IMG/VR virus record: IMGVR_UViG_3300012032_000006
Coordinates: 1 to 32,581 of that record
DNA from: a virus
DNA: 32,581 nt
Strand: one strand, 5' to 3'
The notes beneath the pieces are model-generated. The model saw nothing but the letters and a program-made list of their open reading frames with translations. It ran no database searches and was not told the origin of the DNA. Position 1 is the stretch's first letter, and each line of letters begins with the position of its first letter. The translations under genes were made by a program, and so were the position numbers. This document shows, in pieces, positions 25,209 to 31,475 of this stretch.

Positions 25209-26407
25209 GTGTAGGAAAACTAGGCATGCCATGTGCAGAAGCAATGGCAGCCAAAGGACACACAGTAACAGGGTACGATGTTGCTGAGGTTAGTAGCGAA
25301 ACAGTTGGCATTGCTTCCACTATTAGTGAGTGTGTCGTAGGCAAGGACATTGTGTTCATAGCAGTGCCAACTCCTCACGACCCTGCGTATGACGGTAGTA
25401 CTCCGTCCTCACATTTGCCTCCCAAGGACTTCAGTTATGACATAGTCAAGAACGTTCTTGCGGAAGCAAATGAGCACATGAATAAGAACCAGCTTCTTGT
25501 TCTAATCTCGACGGTGTTACCAGGTACTACTAGACGAGAGTTTGTAGAACTTACTGGTAACACACGTTTTGTATACAACCCTTATCTTATTGCCATGGGC
25601 TCAGTATCTTGGGATATGGTTAATCCAGAGATGATAATGGTCGGCACTGAAGACGGCGAAGCTAACGGTGATGCCAAACAGCTAGTCGACTTCTACAAAA
25701 CAGTAATGGACAACGAGCCGAGATATGTTATAGGCACCTGGGACGAATGCGAGTGCATCAAAGTATTCTACAACACATTTATTTCGACTAAGATCGGCCT
25801 AGTAAACATGATTCAGGACGTAGCAGAAAAGCAGGGCAACATAAATGTAGATGTAGTCACAAAAGCACTAGCAGAATCTACTATGCGCATCATGAGCCCG
25901 CAGTACATGACAGCAGGCATGGGCGATGGCGGCGGCTGTCATCCTCGTGATAATATTGCGCTGAGATATCTTGCAGAAAAGTTAGATCTAGGTTACGACT
26001 TGTTTGACGCAGTGATGTCGTCAAGAGAAGTGCAAGCTAAAAACCTTGCTACAAGGCTTGTTGATCTTGCTGAAAAGAACAATATGCCAATCTATATACA
26101 TGGGAAAGCATACAAGCCCAAGGTTCCTTATATAGACGGTAGCTACAGTTTGTTGGTAGGGCACTACTGCCAAGAACAAGGATACTCGCCAATCTACATT
26201 GATCCTTACACCGGTGATGACTATCAGCCAGAACGGTCAGGTGTATTTTTAATGGCGCACTCAGCAGACATCACCTATAAATACACAGGAAAGCAATCAG
26301 AAGATGAATTGTACTGCTCGATACCACCTTTTAGTATTATAGTTGATCCGTGGAGAAAGATGGTGTCGAGTGTAAGCGAAGTAGTTTACTACGGAGATAC
26401 GCGATAG
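25190..26407 (+). CDS. Full-length UDP-glucose/GDP-mannose dehydrogenase family protein, 405 aa
   Basis: All three family regions are present. The N-terminal Rossmann domain starts with VGFIGVGKLGMPCAEAMAAK and contains IVFIAVPTP and VLISTVLPGTTR. The central domain has CECIKVFYNTFISTKIGLVN and the catalytic-cysteine loop GMGDGGGCHPRDN (C250). The C-terminal domain has IYIHGKAYKPKVPYIDGSYS. The loop reads H-P-R-D where many homologues have PKD, a conservative change. Such enzymes oxidise a UDP- or GDP-hexose to the uronate in two NAD-dependent steps. Together with the short paralogue at 22153 the island encodes two members of this family. It overlaps the preceding gene by 19 nt and ends one base before the next ATG. 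Confidence 0.85.
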   Translation: MQVGFIGVGKLGMPCAEAMAAKGHTVTGYDVAEVSSETVGIASTISECVVGKDIVFIAVPTPHDPAYDGSTPSSHLPPKDFSYDIVKNVLAEANEHMNKNQLLVLISTVLPGTTRREFVELTGNTRFVYNPYLIAMGSVSWDMVNPEMIMVGTEDGEANGDAKQLVDFYKTVMDNEPRYVIGTWDECECIKVFYNTFISTKIGLVNMIQDVAEKQGNINVDVVTKALAESTMRIMSPQYMTAGMGDGGGCHPRDNIALRYLAEKLDLGYDLFDAVMSSREVQAKNLATRLVDLAEKNNMPIYIHGKAYKPKVPYIDGSYSLLVGHYCQEQGYSPIYIDPYTGDDYQPERSGVFLMAHSADITYKYTGKQSEDELYCSIPPFSIIVDPWRKMVSSVSEVVYYGDTR

Positions 26408-26408
26408 T

Positions 26409-27002
26409 ATGGCAATGGCTGAACAGATGCAGCTTCCTCAGCTGCCAGAGTACTTAAAACAACAACTTATAGACTTTTGTCATGAAAGATATGAGTTATA
26501 CAAGAAGAATTTTTGGCCATCAGATGATCCCTGGCAGCTATCAGGAATCGGCTACACAGTTTTTCCAAAGCCGCTGTTCAAGCTAGTTTGGGAGTTCTGT
26601 GAAGACACCTGGCAGCTATCAGGTAATAGATACTACTCTTTACAGATTGTTACGCCTGGCCGGTTTCTATCTCCGCACATTGATGACCCAGTGAATGGAT
26701 CGTTTTATAGACTAAGTAATAGTAAGAAGAAGACTTATTGTAGTCTTAATTATTTGTTGTCAACAGGCGGCGAATATGTAACAACTTCGTGGTGGCGGTT
26801 TAAAGATGAATATAAACATCATTTACTAAAACAAGGCCGCCCGGACTCTCAAAAGACGCTGTCGCTGGATAAGATAGAGCGTATAGAACGGCATGTACTT
26901 AATAAAGATAGATGGTACAATATGCAACTCGATGAAATACATAGTGTAGAGAATGTGCAGACTTTAAGAACAGCATTAATTGTGAGGTACAACAATGAAT
27001 GA
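26409..27002 (+). CDS. 2-oxoglutarate/Fe(II) oxygenase-like protein 1 of a tandem trio, 197 aa
   Basis: LSPHIDDP gives the HxD metal pair (H90, D92); SLNYLLSTGGEYVTTSWWRF is the central strand pair; WYNMQLDEIHSVENVQTLRT gives the distal H178 and R187, followed by ALIVRY. These are the four residues expected of 2-oxoglutarate/Fe(II) dioxygenases in the expected order. The next two genes repeat the same scheme (NYLLxxGG, HSVxNIxS), so this is a tandem family. Two ATG codons (26409 and 26415) are possible starts. Within the gene a 16-bp direct repeat encodes WQLSG twice. The substrate is unknown; protein side-chain or sugar hydroxylation are both possible. Confidence 0.65.
   Translation: MAMAEQMQLPQLPEYLKQQLIDFCHERYELYKKNFWPSDDPWQLSGIGYTVFPKPLFKLVWEFCEDTWQLSGNRYYSLQIVTPGRFLSPHIDDPVNGSFYRLSNSKKKTYCSLNYLLSTGGEYVTTSWWRFKDEYKHHLLKQGRPDSQKTLSLDKIERIERHVLNKDRWYNMQLDEIHSVENVQTLRTALIVRYNNE
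26530..26623 (+). repeat. 16-bp direct repeat inside the first oxygenase-like gene
   Basis: CCTGGCAGCTATCAGG occurs at 26530-26545 and 26608-26623, 78 bp apart and in the same reading frame, encoding WQLSG both times (DPWQLSGIG and DTWQLSGNR). The neighbouring codons differ. It may be a remnant of a local duplication or chance. Confidence 0.7.
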
Positions 27003-27636
27003 CAGCGACAACTATTTGAGAAACCTGTCTTTTCCGCGAGACAATCACCAGATGATTACAGAGTACGACCTTCCTCCGTTGCCGCCGCAGCTTAAACATC
27101 ATCTTCTCGAACATGCAAAAAGACTTTATTACAATATTGATAATGCAGCAACATTGCATCAGACGTATGATTTAGATGATACTGAAGAAACAGCTAGTGT
27201 TTCTTATTTTGCATTAAACAGTGCCGAATTAATGAAATACGTAGCTATGTTTTTAAATTCAGTGCCAGCCTTGTCTAAGTTTCGTTACTTCTTTCTACAT
27301 ACTATTCATGACGGCACACAGTTTGATTTGCACTTTGATCACTGTGATTCAGAAATTTTTAGACTGCACTATGTATTAGATACCGGAGGTGATGATGTAA
27401 TAACTCACTACTGGAAAGTTAAAGAAGAGTATCAGGGTAGATATTTCTATCCAGTAAGAACGTTGCCCGAGTATATGTTTGATAAGGTACAAACGCTAAA
27501 ACTCCAAGAAGATCATTGGTACCATCTGCCAATGACCAAAGTTCACAGTGTTGATAACATAGAGTCTCCTAGAATTGTGTTAATAGTTAGGTTTTGGAAG
27601 GAGCAAGACTTTAAAGGAAAGCCAATTGCTTTGTAA
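26995..27636 (+). CDS. 2-oxoglutarate/Fe(II) oxygenase-like protein 2 of a tandem trio, 213 aa
   Basis: This is the second copy of the tandem family. QFDLHFDHCDSEIFRLHYVL contains the metal pair H113 and D115; LDTGGDDVITHYWKVKEEYQ matches STGGEYVTTSWWRFKDEY of the first copy; HWYHLPMTKVHSVDNIESPR contains H184 and R193, followed by IVLIVRF. The N-terminus has an extra 20 residues relative to the others (MNDSDNYLRNLSFPRDNHQM) before the common DLPPLPPQLKHHLLEHAKRL segment. It starts with an ATG overlapping the preceding stop by 8 nt. The low identity to its neighbours, seen by eye, suggests an old duplication or separate acquisitions rather than a recent copy. Confidence 0.65.
   Translation: MNDSDNYLRNLSFPRDNHQMITEYDLPPLPPQLKHHLLEHAKRLYYNIDNAATLHQTYDLDDTEETASVSYFALNSAELMKYVAMFLNSVPALSKFRYFFLHTIHDGTQFDLHFDHCDSEIFRLHYVLDTGGDDVITHYWKVKEEYQGRYFYPVRTLPEYMFDKVQTLKLQEDHWYHLPMTKVHSVDNIESPRIVLIVRFWKEQDFKGKPIAL
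27614..27618 (+). promoter_or_regulatory. Ribosome-binding site that fixes a TTG start
   Basis: AAGGA lies 7 nt before the TTG at 27626. No ATG or GTG occurs in that frame until the Met-Met of FFMMPDS, 50 residues later, which would cut off the conserved N-terminal helix region. The combination supports TTG as the genuine start of the third oxygenase-like gene. Confidence 0.6.
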
Positions 27637-28204
27637 AAAACTGGATATACCGAAACTGTCTAAGGAACTTGCACAAGAACTGATTAGTTTTGCTGAAAAC
27701 AAGTTTTATAATGAGAGCAACGACTTCAGTGAGTCTTACAGCGATAAAGACAACAATGGTGCAGTTGTGTCTTTCTTTATGATGCCAGATAGTCTACACA
27801 AGAAAGTAGAAGACGCTATCGGCGATCATCCTTTGCTGTCGAATTACCGTCGTTTTTATGTACAGCTAGTTTACGGTGGCAATGAAGTACCGTTGCATAC
27901 AGACGAGTATTCTCAACGTCGTGTGGGTGTTAATTATCTTCTCAAAGACGGAGGTAATGTAAAAACAACTTGGTGGGAACCAAAAGAGCACTACAAAGAT
28001 ATGGATATTCCTTGTAGTACTCTATTGGACAAAGAGTTGTTTAAACCAATTGAAACTTATACTATGGAAGAAAACAATTGGTATAGGATGACTTTTGATC
28101 ATCCTCATAACGCAGAAAATATTGAATCGCTGCGGCTTAGTCTTGCTGTTCTGTTTTATGACCTAGGGGATCCGCAGAGGAACTTGTCAGACGACGAGCA
28201 CTAG
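27626..28204 (+). CDS. 2-oxoglutarate/Fe(II) oxygenase-like protein 3 of a tandem trio, 192 aa
   Basis: It starts with TTG, supported by AAGGA 7 nt upstream. The N-terminal helix (KLDIPKLSKELAQELISFAE) matches the LPQLPEYLKQQLIDF and LPPLPPQLKHHLLEH segments of its neighbours. NEVPLHTDEYSQRRVGVNYL gives H91 and D93; LLKDGGNVKTTWWEPKEHYK is the central strand pair; WYRMTFDHPHNAENIESLRL gives H161 and R170, followed by LAVLFYD. The last 12 residues (GDPQRNLSDDEH) have no counterpart in the other two. The 3' end overlaps the convergent acyltransferase gene by 68 nt, and the conserved final strand of this protein lies antisense to the tail of that one. Confidence 0.63.
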   Translation: MLCKKLDIPKLSKELAQELISFAENKFYNESNDFSESYSDKDNNGAVVSFFMMPDSLHKKVEDAIGDHPLLSNYRRFYVQLVYGGNEVPLHTDEYSQRRVGVNYLLKDGGNVKTTWWEPKEHYKDMDIPCSTLLDKELFKPIETYTMEENNWYRMTFDHPHNAENIESLRLSLAVLFYDLGDPQRNLSDDEH

Positions 28205-28781
28205 TGCCTACGTACACACCTGGTTCAGGTATGTCCTTTCTTACGTTAGTAAATGCTCCTACGACTACATTGTCGCATATAGTAAGGCTGTTGAGAACAG
28301 ACGATCTAAAATTAAACAAGCAATTGTTTCCGATCACTGTCTTACCGGCAATCATTGTACCAGGGTGAAGTATGCAATTGCTGCCCAGTGTTGTGTTGTG
28401 TGCAACCAAACAATACGCATCGATCATACAGTGATCACCTATTACTGCACCGTGCATAATTGTGTTGAAACTAAAAATAGCTGTGCCCTTGCCAATCTTT
28501 GCACCAGGGTGTACTTCGCAGTTCTCATTGATATAACTCATACATTCTAGATCTAATTCGTCTAGCACTTTTATAATCTCAGCACGTTCTTGCAGATCTA
28601 AACAAACGCCAACGAAGTATTGATATTTGTCTTTGTTCTCGAGTGCAAAAAACTCTTCAGGTTCGATCACAACTACCTCGCCAGGTATTAGAGTTACAGC
28701 TACTTCCACAATGTCTTGAGTGAATTGCGCATTCTTGTAACCAATAATTCGTGCATCTTTATTTTCGTTAACTACTTTCAT
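28137..28781 (-). CDS. NeuD/PglD-type sugar O- or N-acyltransferase (left-handed beta-helix), 214 aa
   Basis: The N-terminal part (DARIIGYKNAQFTQDIVEVA, YQYFVGVCLDLQERAEIIKV) resembles the small domain of PglD/NeuD-like proteins. From about residue 80 hexapeptide repeats of left-handed beta-helix acyltransferases follow: HPGAKIGKGTAIFSFNTI, HGAVIGDHCMIDAYCLVAHN, TTLGSNCILHPGTMIAG, KTVIGNNCLFNF, LTICDNVVVGAFTNV. The His in IMHGAVIGD or LVAHNTTLG could be catalytic. The usual ending (GVYVGTSARRL) is followed by a tail of 15 residues or so that runs antisense into the oxygenase gene. It would acetylate or otherwise acylate an amino or hydroxyl sugar. It is coupled to the upstream minus-strand gene by a TAATG overlap. 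Confidence 0.8.
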   Translation of the reverse strand: MKVVNENKDARIIGYKNAQFTQDIVEVAVTLIPGEVVVIEPEEFFALENKDKYQYFVGVCLDLQERAEIIKVLDELDLECMSYINENCEVHPGAKIGKGTAIFSFNTIMHGAVIGDHCMIDAYCLVAHNTTLGSNCILHPGTMIAGKTVIGNNCLFNFRSSVLNSLTICDNVVVGAFTNVRKDIPEPGVYVGTSARRLTSSSADPLGHKTEQQD

Positions 28782-30091
28782 TATAACCTCTTTTCTTCTT
28801 TGTGCAGCCTATCATATTCTATGATAAGATCTCTATTGTGTTCTAATATAGGTTTCATTTCTTGATGCAGTTCAGTTAGTTCTTCAAGTGACTTAGCTCC
28901 TATCCAGTCTATTAGTTTGAATATTTGTTTCATGCGTTCGTATGGACATTCTATAGTGTCGTAACCTTCGTCCCAAAAGTCAGAAAAGGTCTTGAACCCG
29001 TAAGACCGCAACAATTCTAAGTGTCGAGGCCCTGCCACACAAATAAAAGGACGTTCGTTCATAAACGGCCACACCGACTTCTCTGTAACTGAAGCAAACG
29101 GTTGTGCGTACTTAGTTTCTGTAATAATCGAGACAAATGCTTCTCTGCAAAAGTCCGCAGGATTAGATTCGTGTGGGTGCACAATATATTTTAAAGAACC
29201 GATTGGCAAGGGCGTGTCTATTCTAATATCCATGTTAATTGGGGTTAGTTCTTTTAATCGCTCAGCGCCTTTTTCGATAGCAGGCCAGTACTCGTTAAAT
29301 TTCTCATGCGTGTGATAAAGCGACTCTTTTAGTAGCTCGGACGAACTGGGCCGCACCCAGGATATATTCATGTCGTCAAACGAATATTGGTTTATTAGGT
29401 AACTGGCCATAATATGACGATGAGCAGCGTATCGCCAGTTGCCACACCAGAACTTTTTAGTGAGCTCGACGTTGTTGTCGTCGGGGTTATACCCTTCTGG
29501 TACTGTATAGTTTCTACCTATTACACCGTACTGGGTTCTTAAGCATTTGTAAACGTCTTTGAAGTAGGGGTCGGTGTTTGTTTCAATACAGTGAACGGTG
29601 ATGTTATCAAGCCCGTTTGCGTTTGCAAACTTTTCTATACTGTCTAGTTCAAATGCTCGATATTGTATGTCTCTAGAGAGGCTGTCTGAACTAATAACCT
29701 TGCCGCTGCCGGAGATCGGAATCCAGTTCCAGTATTTGAACACCTTGTTAAACTCGTATGCAGTGCCGGATTCTGGCTGTTCACCCAAATGGTCTTCTAC
29801 GCAGTACAAGGTCAATGGCTCCCAAAGGTAAATGTGCAGGCCTTTTTTGTTTAGCTTCCTGATCCACTTCTTGTCGTCTATAAGATTAGCGTCGTCAAAG
29901 TAAGGTATCTCGCCAACCCTTGGGTAGAGCACAACATTACGACTTTCGCGTTCTAAGAACTTCCAATAAGGATTGTTCTTCTTAAACCTACCCCACGAAA
30001 ACCATGTGTTCTCCGCCGGAATTGCTTCTATGTTAGGTCCTAGGTAGCAATTACAGTACAGCTTTCCGTAGAAGTATAGTTCTTTTCTCAT
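28781..30091 (-). CDS. GT-B-like glycosyltransferase candidate, 436 aa
   Basis: I chose the ATG at 30091 (MRKELYFYGKLYCN). An in-frame ATG at 30160 would add 23 residues but would overlap the divergent gene's start. Neither has a visible ribosome-binding site. The signature shared with the genes at 20249 and 24234 is present: WCGNWRYAAHRHIMASYL (about 215-232), then FVSIITETKYAQPFASVTEK (319-338) and SVWPFMNERPFICVAGPRHL, ending LRSYGFKTFSDFWDEGYD. Repeated E-K, PF and G positions resemble GT-B donor-site motifs. The N-terminal half is unlike the other two members. It forms an operon with the acyltransferase downstream (1-nt overlap), which supports a role in building an acylated glycan. The family assignment is tentative. 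Confidence 0.58.
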   Translation of the reverse strand: MRKELYFYGKLYCNCYLGPNIEAIPAENTWFSWGRFKKNNPYWKFLERESRNVVLYPRVGEIPYFDDANLIDDKKWIRKLNKKGLHIYLWEPLTLYCVEDHLGEQPESGTAYEFNKVFKYWNWIPISGSGKVISSDSLSRDIQYRAFELDSIEKFANANGLDNITVHCIETNTDPYFKDVYKCLRTQYGVIGRNYTVPEGYNPDDNNVELTKKFWCGNWRYAAHRHIMASYLINQYSFDDMNISWVRPSSSELLKESLYHTHEKFNEYWPAIEKGAERLKELTPINMDIRIDTPLPIGSLKYIVHPHESNPADFCREAFVSIITETKYAQPFASVTEKSVWPFMNERPFICVAGPRHLELLRSYGFKTFSDFWDEGYDTIECPYERMKQIFKLIDWIGAKSLEELTELHQEMKPILEHNRDLIIEYDRLHKEEKRL

Positions 30092-30149
30092 ACCGTATTT
30101 ATAGTAGTAGTTAACTCCAACAAATAAATACTGACACAAAGAGGTAGCA
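30092..30149. promoter_or_regulatory. Divergent promoter region with mirrored late-type octamers
   Basis: On the plus strand AATAAATA (30123-30130) matches the late consensus at 7 of 8 bases, 19 nt before the ATG at 30150, with GAGG at 30141-30144 as ribosome-binding site. On the minus strand an exact TATAAATA occupies 30103-30096 but is only 4 nt from the ATG at 30091, so it cannot serve that start in the usual geometry. The two octamers form an 8-bp inverted repeat (GTATTTAT at 30095-30102, ATAAATAC at 30124-30131). Confidence 0.5.
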
Positions 30150-31475
30150 ATGTACGACATCGTTTATATTGGCACCAATTCAGAAGATTGGCAAAAATTA
30201 AAATCAAGATTCCCTACAGCAAAACGAGTAGACACGTTTGCTCGAGCTCGCGAACTAGTGTTTACGAAAATGTTCTGGATAGTGTGGGACGATCTAGTTG
30301 TGCGAAACTCCTTCGACTTTTCCTACCAGCCGGACGAGTGGAGCATGGATTACATTCACGTTTTTAAGAACAGCGACGGCGAAAACGGGATAGTTCTGTG
30401 CCCTAAGAAATCAACTGTTAGTCAAAACGAAATCAACTATAGATTTTTCTTAAACAAAAAGGACATCGACATAGTAGCTAGTGACACTCGCTTGTACGAC
30501 AGTTTCAACATCACAACCTACGACGACTACCTAGCAGCTTTTGACAACACTACAACGTCTATGTTTTGGGGTGTTCCTGCTGATGTTACAGTAAGTGACA
30601 GTTTTGATTTTACTTTTAAGCCGTTGCGTAACGATGAGCAGTATACACACTGTTTTCTCAACAGCGACGAGTACAACGGCATAGTTCTTTTCAACACGCA
30701 AAGGAAAGTCAGCAGGAACGAGTTCAATTATCACGCCTATCTGAACAACAAGAAGGTTGACGTTGTTGCATCACATCCTTGCGGGTTCGACGTGGTGTTC
30801 ATTTCTTATAACGAGCCCAACGCAAACAAGAACTATCGCAATCTCTTAAAAGTTGCGCCTAGAGCAAAAAGAGTACACGGAATTAAAGGAATACACCAAG
30901 CACACATCGAAGCAGCCCGCCAAGCTACTACTGACATGTTCTGGGTAGTAGACGGCGATGCAGAAATTTTAGACGGGTTTGACTTTGAATTCAAAGTGCC
31001 GCGGTGCGAAAGAGACTGTGTACACGTATGGCGTAGCAAAAATCCTGTAAATGACTTGACTTATGGTTACGGAGGTGTTAAACTATTACCCTCAGAGCTA
31101 ACAAAATGCGTAGACGTGGAGTCAGCAGATATGACAACTAGTATCAGCAACAAGTTTGTGGCGATGACGGAGGTGTCAAATGTAACAGCTTTCGATACAG
31201 ACCCGTTTTCAACTTGGCGCAGTGCATTTAGAGAATGTGCAAAATTAGCCAGCAACGTGATAAGAGGACAAATAGATGACGAAACAAATGCAAGACTTGA
31301 TCGATGGTGCAATTCCAGTGGAGAAGCAAGTTTATATGGAGCATTTGCTCGACGTGGCGCTTGCGCGGGCCGTGAATTTGGGCTTTCTTCTGAGTCTAGC
31401 GTTCAGTTGGGCAAGATAAACGACTATGACTGGCTGTACGAAAAGTTCCAGGAGGACTCAAGTGCAGCTAGTTAA
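30150..31475 (+). CDS. Glycosyltransferase with two degenerate N-terminal copies of its own core, 441 aa
   Basis: Three related units are visible. Unit 3 (about 213-441) is a GT-A-like domain paralogous to the gene at 17971: DVVFISYNEPNANKNYRNLL, AKRVHGIKG, TDMFWVVDGDAEILDGFDFE with DxD at 268-270, YGYGGVKLLPS, FSTWRSAFRECAKLA. Unit 1 (about 1-110) has AKRVDTF, TKMFWIVWDDLVVRNSFDFS and HVFKNSDGENGIVLCPK; unit 2 (about 113-208) has TSMFWGVPADVTVSDSFDFT and CFLNSDEYNGIVLFNT. Both end with the same pattern (VSQNEINYRFFLNKKDIDIV; VSRNEFNYHAYLNNKKVDVV). Units 1 and 2 lack a proper DxD and the acceptor half, so only unit 3 is likely catalytic. The start has a GAGG ribosome-binding site behind a late-type octamer. 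Its 3' end overlaps the next gene by 14 nt. Confidence 0.72.
   Translation: MYDIVYIGTNSEDWQKLKSRFPTAKRVDTFARARELVFTKMFWIVWDDLVVRNSFDFSYQPDEWSMDYIHVFKNSDGENGIVLCPKKSTVSQNEINYRFFLNKKDIDIVASDTRLYDSFNITTYDDYLAAFDNTTTSMFWGVPADVTVSDSFDFTFKPLRNDEQYTHCFLNSDEYNGIVLFNTQRKVSRNEFNYHAYLNNKKVDVVASHPCGFDVVFISYNEPNANKNYRNLLKVAPRAKRVHGIKGIHQAHIEAARQATTDMFWVVDGDAEILDGFDFEFKVPRCERDCVHVWRSKNPVNDLTYGYGGVKLLPSELTKCVDVESADMTTSISNKFVAMTEVSNVTAFDTDPFSTWRSAFRECAKLASNVIRGQIDDETNARLDRWCNSSGEASLYGAFARRGACAGREFGLSSESSVQLGKINDYDWLYEKFQEDSSAAS
31450..31455 (+). promoter_or_regulatory. Ribosome-binding site that fixes a GTG start
   Basis: AGGAGG, the full Shine-Dalgarno core, lies 6 nt before the GTG at 31462. An in-frame ATG at 31426 would add 12 unremarkable residues (MTGCTKSSRRTQ) and has no such site, so the GTG is the better start of the second radical SAM gene. 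Confidence 0.75.

Noticed and set aside
28198-28207. GCACTAGTGC palindrome at the end of the third oxygenase-like gene
   Set aside because: Only 10 bp and inside overlapping coding sequence; likely chance.
31426-31428. ATG start for the second radical SAM gene
   Set aside because: No ribosome-binding site; a GTG 36 nt later has a full AGGAGG at the right distance.
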